From: an uncultured Alphaproteobacteria bacterium
GTDB lineage: Bacteria; Pseudomonadota; Alphaproteobacteria; Rhodobacterales; Rhodobacteraceae
Direction of reading: 5' to 3'
Length of the DNA stretch: 42,697 nucleotides
Assembly: GCA_913031285.1 (NCBI GenBank)
Contig: CAJWEI010000024.1
Span: 1-42,697, forward strand
Part shown: positions 8,149-18,094 of the stretch, piece after piece
How the letters are laid out: every line of letters begins with the position of its first letter
Numbering within the stretch: the stretch's first letter is position 1
Program-made: the position numbers and the translations under genes
The notes under the pieces: generated by a model
Seen by the model: the letters and a program-made list of their open reading frames with translations, nothing else
The model's database searches: none
Told to the model about the DNA's origin: nothing

Positions 8149-9687
8149 ATGAATATAGTTTGGTTCAAACGCGACTTGCGGGTGCAAGATAATCGCGTCT
8201 TGGTTCATGCAAGTTTAAGTGGTCCTGTACTGCCTTTGTTTGTTGTAGAGGACGACCTTTGGCATCAACCGGATATGTCGGCGCGACACTGGGAGTTTGT
8301 TCATGAGTGTCTTATTGATCTGAGATCTGCGCTGCATGAGTTAGGTCAGCCTTTAATTGTTCGGCGCGGCTCGGTGATTGATGTCCTTGCAGACTTTCGG
8401 GCCATTTATCAGATTAGTGGGCTTTATTCGCATGAAGAAACTGGAAATAATTGGACCTTTGAGCGTGACCAAAAGGTGGCAGCTTGGTGTGTACAAAACG
8501 CAATCCCATGGTATGAAACTCAGCAGCATGGTACCCAACGTCGCTTAACTTCCCGTAATGGGTGGTCAAAGTCTTGGGATAGCTACATGGCCAAACCTTT
8601 AACAAGCCCGCTAAGCTTGCAGCCGATCTCAGATTTAATTCTTGGTGCAATTCCAACCGTTTCAGATCTGGGTCTCAGTTCTGATCTTTGTGCTCAGCGA
8701 CAAAAGGGCGGTCGAGAGAATGGATTAGAACGACTTAATTCGTTCCTTTATCAACGCGGTGAAAATTATCGGGCAGAAATGTCTAACCCGCTCAATGGGT
8801 CGACGGCTTGTTCGCGTATCTCCCCGCATCTTGCTTGGGGAACAGTATCAATGCGCGAGGTGTCCCATAAAACGCGGGAACGACAACGAAATTTAAAAAA
8901 ACAATCGAAACTAACAAAGGGCCGGTGGCGAGGGGCATTATCTTCGTTTTCGGGTCGATTGCATTGGCATTGCCACTTCATTCAAAAACTTGAGGATGAA
9001 CCGCGGATAGAATATAGTAATTTGCACCGCGCCTATGACGGTTTGCGTCTGTCACAACCAGAGAGTGGGCGCTTTATAGCATGGGCTAACGGAGAAACGG
9101 GGTTGCCGTTTGTTGATGCTTGTATGCGCTCTCTAGCGGCAACTGGGTGGCTAAATTTTCGAATGCGGGCAATGGTCACGGCGGTTGCTAGCTATCATTT
9201 ATGGCTGGACTGGAAACAACCCGGCAACCATCTAGCCCGTTACTTTACTGATTATGAGCCGGGTATTCATTGGCCTCAAATTCAAATGCAGTCTGGTACG
9301 ACCGGAATAAATACGATACGTATTTATAATCCCATAAAGCAGGGGTATGAACAAGATCCGTACGGCTGCTTTATTAGGCGTTGGCTTCCCGAGCTTTCGG
9401 GAATACACGATGCTTTTATCCATGAACCATGGAAGGCGCCAAATGTGCACTCTATTTTGGGAAAAGCCTACCCTGAACCTATAATTGATCACCTTGATGC
9501 TGCAAAGCGTGCTAAAAACAATATTTGGAGCGTCCGCAAGCAAAGTGATTTTAGCGAAGTCGCAAAAGCCATCAACAACAAACACGGGAGTCGAAAAAGT
9601 GGGATATCCAGTAGGAGACGGCAAAAAGATCAAAAGTGTGTAACTGATCAACTTTCATTCAACTTTGACGATGATAATGCACCGTGA
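8149..9687 (+). CDS. Photolyase/cryptochrome-family flavoprotein, divergent
   Basis: A member of the photolyase superfamily: either a light-driven DNA repair enzyme or a blue-light receptor. The 512-residue protein starts WFKRDLRVQDNRVL, the photolyase alpha/beta domain, and has the C-terminal FAD domain with GRFIAWANGETGLPFVDACM, GWLNFRMRAMVTAVASY and FIRRWLPEL. It departs from class I enzymes: the usual NEFxWRxFY segment is replaced by SGRLHWHCHFIQKLEDEP, and where E. coli PhrB has GWQWAASTGTD this has an IQMQSGTTGIN stretch. By eye the first Trp of the electron-transfer triad (E. coli Trp382) is Ile. The tail (about 470-512) is basic and Ser-rich. There are too few cysteines for the iron-sulfur CryB type. 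The binding site is weak and the gene appears monocistronic. Confidence 0.82.
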   Translation: MNIVWFKRDLRVQDNRVLVHASLSGPVLPLFVVEDDLWHQPDMSARHWEFVHECLIDLRSALHELGQPLIVRRGSVIDVLADFRAIYQISGLYSHEETGNNWTFERDQKVAAWCVQNAIPWYETQQHGTQRRLTSRNGWSKSWDSYMAKPLTSPLSLQPISDLILGAIPTVSDLGLSSDLCAQRQKGGRENGLERLNSFLYQRGENYRAEMSNPLNGSTACSRISPHLAWGTVSMREVSHKTRERQRNLKKQSKLTKGRWRGALSSFSGRLHWHCHFIQKLEDEPRIEYSNLHRAYDGLRLSQPESGRFIAWANGETGLPFVDACMRSLAATGWLNFRMRAMVTAVASYHLWLDWKQPGNHLARYFTDYEPGIHWPQIQMQSGTTGINTIRIYNPIKQGYEQDPYGCFIRRWLPELSGIHDAFIHEPWKAPNVHSILGKAYPEPIIDHLDAAKRAKNNIWSVRKQSDFSEVAKAINNKHGSRKSGISSRRRQKDQKCVTDQLSFNFDDDNAP

Positions 9688-9706
9688 TGTTGGATATGGT
9701 GAATGA

Positions 9707-10942
<1,236 letters not shown>

Positions 10943-11030
10943 AGGCGAGTAGCTTCTTTGCCAAGGAATTCTCAATCTTGATAGAAAAGACGCCAATCAA
11001 AAGCAAATGTTTATAAGTTTTATAGATGAC

Positions 11031-12008
11031 TTAACCGACTTTGGCGGTGTTAGCTGCTATAGCTTGAAAGAACTCAGATATTTCTGAAGCTACTTTCTTT
11101 TGGATATTCTTATGCATCATCAAAATTTCATGCTCAGCATTTGCTACGTCTATCAAACGGCCGTTGCTCCAAGATTTCATTCTTTCGATGATCCTTGATT
11201 TTGATACAATTCTTTCGTTGTCACCGAGATAGCACAGGCAGGGTTGTTTGGGAGAGGGCATGCTAGCCAGATCATCTGTTTCACGCAAAGCTGCCTCAAA
11301 CCAACGAATACTTGGACCGCCCAATTGAAGCTTTGGATTTTGGCGGACATGGTTGCGCATGTAGGCCCACATATCTGGATCTGGGGTAAGCGTGTTTCCC
11401 TCGAATTCGGCTACGGCACAATAGCAGTCATTTGTTGTGCTGGGAGCATAATTCGTCCCAAGCGAGAGTACCTTAGCTGTCTTTGCAATAGTTTTTGCAA
11501 ATGGCCGTAGCAGGCTGTTTTGTATGACAATCCCCCACATAGGTCCTGTAAATGCTGCTGATACAAAAGTAAAATTTCGATACATCGCGCGTAGAGCGAT
11601 GCACCCGCCCATCGAATGTGCTAAAAGAAACCATGGTTCTGGTAAATCGAATTTTTCAGCCTGATGAATCAGAGCATCTAAATCTTTTTGATATTCTGAA
11701 AAATCAGTAACATCGCCTATCATTCGATCGGGCAAAGGACGATCGGCAAGTCCTTGGCCACGCCAGTCTATCGCGATTACTCGATAGCCAAGTTGGACAA
11801 AATTATCTGCCGTCTTTACATACTTTTCGATATACTCAGTGCGGCCTGGTAAAATAAAGACTGTTCCTGTAGTGTTTTTCGCATGTCGAGGACTCTCCCA
11901 TAGGCCAACTCTCACCCTCACTTTATCGGTTGTTTTTAACCAATAAGCTGCAGTATTGACTCCGGCTGAGACATTATCGTGGTAAAGTGGGGCGGTGCCC
12001 ATTAACAT
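11031..12008 (-). CDS. Alpha/beta hydrolase, lysophospholipase/monoacylglycerol lipase-like
   Basis: Likely a serine esterase on lipid substrates. The 325-residue protein has the hydrolase-4 (PldB-like) pattern: FILPGRTEYIEKY (51-63), DWRGQGLADRP (81-91), the nucleophile elbow LLAHSMGGCIALR with Ser132, an acid in CYLGDNERIV and a candidate catalytic His in NAEHEILMMHK near the C-terminus. No signal peptide is evident. It begins 3 bases after the stop of the SCP2 gene, so the two are probably co-transcribed; a small lipid-binding protein beside a lipase suggests lipid handling, but the substrate is unknown. The start is not firm: there is no strong binding site, and a second ATG lies at codon 3. 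Confidence 0.83.
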   Translation of the reverse strand: MLMGTAPLYHDNVSAGVNTAAYWLKTTDKVRVRVGLWESPRHAKNTTGTVFILPGRTEYIEKYVKTADNFVQLGYRVIAIDWRGQGLADRPLPDRMIGDVTDFSEYQKDLDALIHQAEKFDLPEPWFLLAHSMGGCIALRAMYRNFTFVSAAFTGPMWGIVIQNSLLRPFAKTIAKTAKVLSLGTNYAPSTTNDCYCAVAEFEGNTLTPDPDMWAYMRNHVRQNPKLQLGGPSIRWFEAALRETDDLASMPSPKQPCLCYLGDNERIVSKSRIIERMKSWSNGRLIDVANAEHEILMMHKNIQKKVASEISEFFQAIAANTAKVG

Positions 12009-12011
12009 CTA

Positions 12012-12299
12012 TCAGAACAGGCCACTGAGCCGCATTGCAGTGCCCATATCGCCCTCAACTCGCAATCTCCCGCTCATAAATGCTGATGTAGGATCTAGAT
12101 CGGTACTTAGAATGTCCTGAAAGGTTTCTGCATCAGCAATAAGTGTGACATCTGTTTCATCGTCGCCCGAACGTACGCCTTGAGCATCAATAATCACACC
12201 GCCTTCGCCCTCTATACAAAACTTAGCTGACCCTTCAAAATTGATACCACCAAGCTTTTTACCAAGGGTTATCACCGCTTCTTCGATTATGGTGCTCAT
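12012..12299 (-). CDS. SCP2 sterol-carrier domain protein
   Basis: A 95-residue stand-alone SCP2 domain, which in other proteins binds lipids or fatty acyl-CoA in a hydrophobic tunnel. Recognisable features are the alternating strands around FEGSAKFCIEGEGGVIIDAQG, DVTLIADAETFQDILS and the closing FMSGRLRVEGDMGTAMRLSGLF. This length and ending are typical of bacterial single-domain members. A strong GAGGAG binding site sits 8 bases before the ATG. It is the first gene of a two-gene unit with the hydrolase and diverges from the TPR gene across 61 bases. Confidence 0.9.
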   Translation of the reverse strand: MSTIIEEAVITLGKKLGGINFEGSAKFCIEGEGGVIIDAQGVRSGDDETDVTLIADAETFQDILSTDLDPTSAFMSGRLRVEGDMGTAMRLSGLF

Positions 12300-12360
12300 T
12301 TTAATCTCTCCTCAAGTTATTCACTCTAGTATAATTGAATTGTTTTGGTACTAACACAGT

Positions 12361-12921
12361 ATGGTTACAATAAAAGCAACAATAAAACTTTTCCTTGTGG
12401 CAATAATAAGTGGAACTTGCACCACCAGCCAGCTTATTGCCGAACAAGATATTTTGTCTGATCTTTACAGTGATCTCAAAACTGCAGACGCCAAAACAGC
12501 TTTTAGTCTGGAACGCGAGATAAAACGTTTGTGGGTGTTTTCGGGTTCACCGAGCGTAGATTTTCTGTATGAAAAGGGGAGCAGTGCATTTTTAGCTGGT
12601 GACTACGCTACATCCATAGAACATTACTCAGCAGCTCTAGAATTCGCGCCAGATTTTGCAATGGCATGGTTTGCTCGTGCTCGCGCTTACACGTACATAA
12701 ATTATGATGGTCCAGCGCTTAAGGATCTCGAGAAGGCTCTGTCGCTTGATCCTCGTCAATTCCATGCACTGCTTGGCCTTGGACAGTTATTAGAAAAGCT
12801 TGATATGCAGGCCTTAGCTTTTAAAACATATGAAGAGGCATTAGAGATACATCCGCATTTGGCCGAAGCGAAAAAACTGCGAGATCAAATTTATCGCTCA
12901 TTTGTTAAAAAACAAATCTAA
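12361..12921 (+). CDS. TPR-repeat protein, probably exported
   Basis: A 186-residue protein with a hydrophobic N-terminal segment (about 8-24) that reads as a signal peptide; Cys20 is near but does not make a good lipobox. Three tetratricopeptide repeats occupy roughly 64-97, 98-131 and 132-165, each with the A-x-x-x-Y and closing P pattern. TPR folds carry protein-protein contacts, so the partner is unknown. A TATAAT hexamer at 12330-12335 lies 25 bases upstream of the ATG, without a good -35. The gene ends 19 bases before the helicase gene and is probably in one operon with it. Confidence 0.8.
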   Translation: MVTIKATIKLFLVAIISGTCTTSQLIAEQDILSDLYSDLKTADAKTAFSLEREIKRLWVFSGSPSVDFLYEKGSSAFLAGDYATSIEHYSAALEFAPDFAMAWFARARAYTYINYDGPALKDLEKALSLDPRQFHALLGLGQLLEKLDMQALAFKTYEEALEIHPHLAEAKKLRDQIYRSFVKKQI

Positions 12922-12940
12922 CTAGGTAAGGCACCGTCAT

Positions 12941-15820
12941 ATGCAATCAGGTCGGATCGCTGGCGTTTTGGGCCCAACTAATACTGGTAAAACACATTAT
13001 GCAATTGAGAGAATGCTCGCGCATCGCACCGGCATTATTGGCCTGCCGTTACGCCTTCTCGCGCGAGAAGTGTATGATAAAATCGTGGCCGTTCGCGGGC
13101 CATCTGTGGTTGCTCTTTTAACTGGTGAAGAACGCATCATTCCGCCTAGGGTGCAATATTGGGTTTGTACTGTTGAGGCGATGCCACAAAATAATGGTGT
13201 TGATTTCGTCGCTATTGACGAAATCCAGCTTTGTGCTGATCCTGAGCGCGGCCATGTTTTTACGCAGCGTCTTATAAGTGCGCGTGGTCTTAATGAGACG
13301 CTTTTCCTTGGTGCTGATACCATGCGTGGGCCAATTTTGCACTTGATACCAGAGGCTATATTTATTCGGCGTGAGCGGCTGAGCAACCTCATTTATGCGG
13401 GGTCAAAAAAAATTAGCAGAATGCCAACTCGAAGCGCAATTGTAGGGTTCTCTGTCGACAACGTTTATGCAATGGCCGAACTTCTTCGCCGTCAAAAGGG
13501 TGGTGCAGCCGTTGTGCTGGGCGCCCTAAGCCCTAGAACGCGAAATGCACAGGTTGAGTTATATCAAAACGGTGAAGTTGACTATTTGGTGGCCACTGAC
13601 GCGATCGGCATGGGGTTAAACCTTGATGTACATCATGTAGCTTTTTCTGGGCTCAGCAAATTTGATGGACGCCGTATGCGCCCTCTGGCGGCAAATGAGC
13701 TTGCTCAGATTGCCGGGCGGGCAGGGCGAGGCATGGCTGATGGCAGTTTTGGCGTTACAGGGGATGTAACCGATTTGGAGGAAGGTGTCGCAAACGCAAT
13801 TGTTAACCATCGCTTTACCCCTATTAAGCGCCTGAATTGGCGCAATTCTGATCTCGCCTTTTCAAATGTTGATATTCTAATTGAGAGGCTTGGAATAGCA
13901 CCAACTAACGAAGTGTTTATAAAGGCCCGAGACGCAGATGATCTAATTGCATTAAAAAATCTTGCGGAAAGGCCAGAGATTCGTGCCCGAACAGGAAACC
14001 CATCTTCGGTCAAGTTGCTTTGGGATGTTTGCCGGATCCCGGACTTTAGGGGAATTAGCCCAGCAGAGCATGCAAACTTATTAGGCATTATATTTAATAA
14101 CCTTCATGAAAATGGTGAGCTCCCAAAGGCTTGGTTGGCCCGTCAAATCAATCTGATTGATCGAATTGATGGCGATATTGACACACTGTCGAAACGTTTG
14201 GCCTTTATTCGCACGTGGACCTATGTCGCGCAGAACGTAGATTGGTTAGAAGATGTAGGGTATTGGCGTGAGGCGACGCGCACTATAGAAGATAGACTAT
14301 CAGACGCGCTGCACAATGCGCTGACAAAAAGATTTGTAGATCGGCGGACGTCAGTTTTGTTGCGCAGACTCAAACAGAAGGAGTGCCTTTTGGCAGACGT
14401 AAATGATAATGGTGAAGTGACTGTGGAGGGTGAATTCGTTGGTCAACTTGAGGGGTTCAGGTTTATTCAGGACAAGAATGCAACTGGCACTGAAGCCAAA
14501 ACTCTTAAGACGGCGTCTCTCCAGGCTCTAATGCCTCACTTCAACCTGAGGGCTGATCGATTGTATAATGCGCCTGATACAGAACTAAACTTCACGGACC
14601 AAGGTGGCCTGATTTGGGGTGAACATGCGGTCGGCAAGCTCGCGCTGGGAGATGATCCTTTGAAGCCGCTAATAATAGTATTTGTTGATGATACGGCCGG
14701 GACAGATGTGATAAAGAAAGTGCAACGCAGATTGCAACACTTTATAGATCGTAAAATTGCGTCTCTTTTTGAGCCTCTTATGTCGTTACAGCGAGACGAA
14801 GCATTAAGCGGTCTTGCCCGTGGCTTTGCGTTTCGGATGGTCGAAGGCTTTGGGATATTACCACGCTCAAATGTCGCAGACGAAGTCAAAGCGCTGGATC
14901 AGGACGCCCGCGGTATGCTGAGAAAGCATGGTGTTAGGTTCGGTCAGTTCACAATCTTTATGCCTTTGCTTTTAAAGCCCGCAGCCACAAGGTTACGAAT
15001 TCTTCTTTGGTCGCTGTTTCGGAAACTTGATGAATTCCCAATAAGCCCACCGCCTGGTCTTGTCACAATCCCCGTCGATAGCTCAGCACCAGAGGGATAT
15101 GATCTTATGGCAGGCTATCGCAATTCAAATACTCGTGCCATTCGCATAGATATGCTTGAAAGATTGGCTGATATGATCCGCGTTCAAGATACACGCTCGG
15201 GTTTTGAAGCTAATCCTGACATGTTGTCTATCACTGGAATGACGTTGGAACAGTTTTCTGATCTTTTACAAGGTTTGGGATATAATGCCGAAAAGCTTGA
15301 ACGTGACAAAGTGAAACCAGATAAGACGCGAGTTGAAGCGGTGAGAAAAACCGAAGCGTCAATAGAAAGTGCTGATCTTGTGTCTAAAGACGATGCGCAT
15401 GATACAGTTCTGCAGAATGCTGAGGCAGAAAAGTCTTCTGGCCCTGTTGTTGATCCATCCTTAGGCGACCAATTTTCTTCTGACCAAACCTTGGCTGCTC
15501 GAGAATCTGGTGATATTGAGGTGGTCAAAGCACAAGCATTGAGTTTAGCGGAAGATCTAGTGCCAGTCGAAAAAGAGACTTATTTTATTTTTACATGGTC
15601 TATGAGTAGCAAAACAAAACCAAAACCAAATCGTCCAAAAAGAGAGCTTCGAAAAGCAGATGACCAGGGGAGCGACAAAAGCCGTTCAAAGGGAAAAAGA
15701 AATCAGAATAAAGAGGTTGAAAAGTCAAAGACTAATCAGTCGAAGCCAGAGAAAACCAAAAAGATCGACCCTGATAATCCGTTTGTAGCAGCTTTAATAG
15801 GATTAAAAATAGGGAAATGA
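12941..15820 (+). CDS. Suv3-like superfamily 2 RNA helicase with charged C-terminal tail
   Basis: An ATP-dependent helicase of the DExH type related to mitochondrial Suv3, probably acting in RNA turnover or ribosome-linked processes. Of 959 residues, the core shows motif I GPTNTGKT (11-18), motif II DEIQ (93-96), motif III LGADTM (123-128), motif V ATDAIGMGLNLDV (218-230) and motif VI QIAGRAGR (256-263). The middle and C-terminal domains are the long alphaproteobacterial version. From about residue 784 the chain becomes low-complexity, first acidic, then Lys-rich (about 888-942), ending DNPFVAALIGLKIGK, a compact terminal motif I associate with this family. The stop overlaps the S4 gene as ATGA. 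The tail is probably disordered and RNA-binding (inference). Confidence 0.88.
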   Translation: MQSGRIAGVLGPTNTGKTHYAIERMLAHRTGIIGLPLRLLAREVYDKIVAVRGPSVVALLTGEERIIPPRVQYWVCTVEAMPQNNGVDFVAIDEIQLCADPERGHVFTQRLISARGLNETLFLGADTMRGPILHLIPEAIFIRRERLSNLIYAGSKKISRMPTRSAIVGFSVDNVYAMAELLRRQKGGAAVVLGALSPRTRNAQVELYQNGEVDYLVATDAIGMGLNLDVHHVAFSGLSKFDGRRMRPLAANELAQIAGRAGRGMADGSFGVTGDVTDLEEGVANAIVNHRFTPIKRLNWRNSDLAFSNVDILIERLGIAPTNEVFIKARDADDLIALKNLAERPEIRARTGNPSSVKLLWDVCRIPDFRGISPAEHANLLGIIFNNLHENGELPKAWLARQINLIDRIDGDIDTLSKRLAFIRTWTYVAQNVDWLEDVGYWREATRTIEDRLSDALHNALTKRFVDRRTSVLLRRLKQKECLLADVNDNGEVTVEGEFVGQLEGFRFIQDKNATGTEAKTLKTASLQALMPHFNLRADRLYNAPDTELNFTDQGGLIWGEHAVGKLALGDDPLKPLIIVFVDDTAGTDVIKKVQRRLQHFIDRKIASLFEPLMSLQRDEALSGLARGFAFRMVEGFGILPRSNVADEVKALDQDARGMLRKHGVRFGQFTIFMPLLLKPAATRLRILLWSLFRKLDEFPISPPPGLVTIPVDSSAPEGYDLMAGYRNSNTRAIRIDMLERLADMIRVQDTRSGFEANPDMLSITGMTLEQFSDLLQGLGYNAEKLERDKVKPDKTRVEAVRKTEASIESADLVSKDDAHDTVLQNAEAEKSSGPVVDPSLGDQFSSDQTLAARESGDIEVVKAQALSLAEDLVPVEKETYFIFTWSMSSKTKPKPNRPKRELRKADDQGSDKSRSKGKRNQNKEVEKSKTNQSKPEKTKKIDPDNPFVAALIGLKIGK

Positions 15821-16182
15821 GCAGATTGGAACAAATTGAGAAGCTGCGCGTCGATAAGTGGTTGTGGCAGGCCAGATTTTTTAAGACGCGCAGTCTTGCA
15901 TCTAAAGTAGTGTCGTTGGACCACGTCCGGATAAATTCTAAAAAAATGACAAAACCATCTTATATGGTGGCGGCAGGGGATGTTCTTACTTTTGCTCAAG
16001 AAAAACGTATTCGCGTGATTGAAATAAGGGCATTGGGTACGAGGCGCGGCCCTGCAAGTGAGGCTAAAAAACTCTATCTAGATCGAAGTCCTGAAGAAGA
16101 AGTACCAACAAACCCTACAATTTTTGGTCGAAAGGGGCGGCCTTCCAAAAAGGATCGTCGTGCAATTGCTCGACTGCAGTAA
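15817..16182 (+). CDS. S4-domain RNA-binding protein, Hsp15-like
   Basis: A 121-residue basic protein with an S4 RNA-binding domain at about 9-60 (LRVDKWLWQARFFKTRSLASK through VAAGDVLTF). The whole-length match is to the Hsp15/HslR group, which in E. coli rescues stalled 50S subunits carrying peptidyl-tRNA. The C-terminus is rich in Arg and Lys (GRKGRPSKKDRRAIARLQ). The start codon overlaps the helicase stop as ATGA, implying coupled translation, and both partners look RNA-directed. Function beyond RNA binding is inferred. Confidence 0.9.
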   Translation: MSRLEQIEKLRVDKWLWQARFFKTRSLASKVVSLDHVRINSKKMTKPSYMVAAGDVLTFAQEKRIRVIEIRALGTRRGPASEAKKLYLDRSPEEEVPTNPTIFGRKGRPSKKDRRAIARLQ

Positions 16183-16253
16183 AGTGATACTTGAATGATA
16201 CTGTCAGCTGAAATAGCTAGTATGCTAATTATTTGTTAAATGGACTTAAATTA

Positions 16254-16592
16254 ATGACATATATTGTAAATGACAGTTGCATTGCTTGCAAGTACACAGA
16301 CTGTGTTGAGGTGTGTCCGGTTGATTGCTTTTACGAAGGTGAAAATATGTTGGTAATACATCCAGATGAATGCATTGACTGTGGTGTGTGCGAACCGGAG
16401 TGCCCAGCTGATGCGATAAAACCTGATACTGATACAGGCGCCGAAGAATGGGTGGAATTTAACCGAAAGTATGCTCTTATCTGGCCTAATATTATGATTC
16501 AAAAAGATCCCTTAGAAGGTGCAGATGATCGTGATGGTGAAACGGGTAAATTGGTAAAGTATTTCTCTGAAAAGCCTGGAGAAGGCAGCTAA
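16254..16592 (+). CDS. fdxA: Seven-iron ferredoxin FdxA
   Basis: A small electron carrier with one [3Fe-4S] and one [4Fe-4S] cluster. In the 112-residue product, Cys9, Cys17 and Cys50 should bind the 3Fe cluster and Cys21, Cys40, Cys43 and Cys46 the 4Fe cluster; Cys12 and Cys25 correspond to the free cysteines of Azotobacter ferredoxin I (all offset by one). The motifs [18 protein letters not shown] and [16 protein letters not shown] are diagnostic. The frame is open from TTG 16233, but MTYIVND is the universal N-terminus, so ATG 16254 is chosen. The position between an S4 gene and carD is the arrangement I recall from other alphaproteobacteria. Confidence 0.97.
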   Translation: MTYIVNDSCIACKYTDCVEVCPVDCFYEGENMLVIHPDECIDCGVCEPECPADAIKPDTDTGAEEWVEFNRKYALIWPNIMIQKDPLEGADDRDGETGKLVKYFSEKPGEGS

Positions 16593-16784
16593 AAATCATG
16601 CAGTGGCTGATGGGTAGGAATCATGATTGCAGTATGCTATACTTACACCAGAAATCGGTAACAAATTTCACAAAGTACTGCTAGGCTGAGCTGAACTTTG
16701 CGGATGTAGCCAGATAAATCGATTGAAGGCGCGAACACTTTTATAAGTTTCGGGCCTGTTTTTTTCGTTTTAAACTGTGGCGTG

Positions 16785-16791
16785 AAGGAGG
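16785..16791 (+). promoter_or_regulatory. Strong ribosome binding site of carD
   Basis: AAGGAGG, 7 bases before ATG 16799, is the closest match to a full Shine-Dalgarno sequence in the window and suggests high expression of carD. Confidence 0.7.
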
Positions 16792-16798
16792 AAACTAA

Positions 16799-17308
16799 AT
16801 GACAAAAAGTAAGATGGCAGACTTCCGACCAAATGATTACGTCGTGTATCCGGCGCATGGAGTGGGTCAAATTGTGTCAATCGAAGAACAAGAGATAGCT
16901 GGCATCACACTTGAACTTTTCGTCGTTTCTTTCGAAAAAGATAAAATGACACTGCGCGTACCGACGCATAAGGCCACAGATATTGGCATGCGCTCCCTCA
17001 GTAGCCCGGATGTTGTGTCTCGCGCAATGGCAACATTAAAAGGGAAAGCTAAGGTGAAAAGGGCCATGTGGTCACGTCGTGCACAAGAATATGAGCAAAA
17101 AATAAATTCCGGCGATCTAATTGCAATTGCTGAAGTCGTACGGGACTTGCACCGTAATAATGATCAGCGTGAGCAAAGCTATTCAGAGCGTCAGCTTTAT
17201 GAAGCTGCCCTAGAGCGTCTAACGCGCGAAGTAGCAGCGGTTTCTGACGTTGATGAAGTCGCTGCTGCAAAAAAAGTGGATGAAGTGCTAGTATCACGCG
17301 CAGCTTAA
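16799..17308 (+). CDS. carD: CarD/CdnL family RNA polymerase-binding regulator
   Basis: Binds the RNA polymerase beta subunit and stabilises open promoter complexes, especially at rRNA promoters, as shown for CdnL and CarD in other bacteria. The 169-residue protein has the N-terminal CarD/TRCF interaction domain at about 8-70 (DYVVYPAHGVGQIVSIEE through VPTHKATDIGMR) and a helical C-terminal half with the RAMWSRRAQEYEQKINSGD block typical of alphaproteobacterial members. A 206-base gap after fdxA and a strong binding site suggest its own promoter. A hairpin follows at 17348. Confidence 0.95.
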   Translation: MTKSKMADFRPNDYVVYPAHGVGQIVSIEEQEIAGITLELFVVSFEKDKMTLRVPTHKATDIGMRSLSSPDVVSRAMATLKGKAKVKRAMWSRRAQEYEQKINSGDLIAIAEVVRDLHRNNDQREQSYSERQLYEAALERLTREVAAVSDVDEVAAAKKVDEVLVSRAA

Positions 17309-17347
17309 GTTTTGTTCATAAACTTTAAATTGTTTTTATTTACAGGT

Positions 17348-17375
17348 GCCTTAGCCTGGCTAGGCTAGTTTGTTT
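17348..17375 (+). terminator. Candidate terminator after carD
   Basis: GCCT-AGCC (17348-17356, one bulged T) pairs with GGCTAGGC (17358-17365), followed by a moderately T-rich TAGTTTGTTT. It lies about 40 bases past the carD stop. The tight loop and broken T-run lower confidence. Confidence 0.4.
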
Positions 17376-17701
17376 GACAAATAAAAAAGGCTTCATCGTA
17401 GTGATTTGATAACAAAATTATTTGCTCCTGAAATATCTCTAACCTAGGCTTAAATTATTGAATCGCTCAAATTTTTGAAACGAAAGGCGCTGAAATCTAA
17501 TATATTGATAATTAGAGTCATAATGTGTTTCGTGGAAATATTAGTAAATGCTTTGCACTTTACTTCAAACGCGACGATTGTTACCAACGTCTGTTTTTAT
17601 ACTGAATGGAAATTCATGTAACATTTAGTGATGTATTCTACATCGTCCGGTGATTGGTTCAGCGATTTTAATTGCTGAGAATCCAGGAAAAAGGTTCAAT
17701 T

Positions 17702-17800
17702 ATGAACTATTTTGTAATACAAAAAGGACAAGGAATACGGCATGTCGCCTTTGGTTTTGACCAGTCTCATCGAACCTTTGACAGCATTTACGAAAAATAG
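17702..17800 (+). CDS. Possible 32-residue peptide
   Basis: A short frame beginning MNYFVIQKGQGIRHVAF and ending FDSIYEK. AAAGG lies 7 bases before the ATG. The composition is balanced, with Gly, His, Arg, Asp and Gln, unlike the surrounding AT-rich noise. I recognise no family. It could be a true small protein, or the surviving piece of a decayed gene. Nothing in the surroundings points to a role. Confidence 0.25.
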   Translation: MNYFVIQKGQGIRHVAFGFDQSHRTFDSIYEK

Positions 17801-18094
17801 ATGACTTATGCTTGAACCTCCATTGCTGATGATAAAAGTAAAGAAAAACGATTGTCACGAGTCATTCGAAACCACACGATCTAATGCGAAGGTGTGAAGT
17901 GTAATTGGAGGGGAGGTAAACCTTAGTAGCAACAAAACCAAGATACATTGTAGATTTTAATAACAGTGATTGCCTTAATCCTTTTGTAATTTATCCAAAG
18001 ACAAGAGGGCGGTTGATTTGATAATGTAATTTGGGTCGCTGTTTTACTCATTAAATAAGATCAGATGCAAAGCTGAAAGCTAGTCTAATGCTAT

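Larger units (their letters stand above)
17309..18094. other. Intergenic stretch between carD and a convergent large gene
   Basis: About 0.8 kb without a conventional gene. It contains a probable carD terminator (17348-17375), a 32-codon open frame with a good binding site (17702-17800) and otherwise AT-rich sequence. The genes on both sides point inward, so no promoter for either is needed here. A purine-rich GGAGGGGAGG lies near 17908 without a start codon at proper spacing that leads into a frame of size. Confidence 0.5.

Noticed and set aside
9232-9651. 139-codon open frame antisense to the photolyase gene
   Set aside because: It lies fully inside a well-supported gene on the other strand, has no binding site and no family resemblance.
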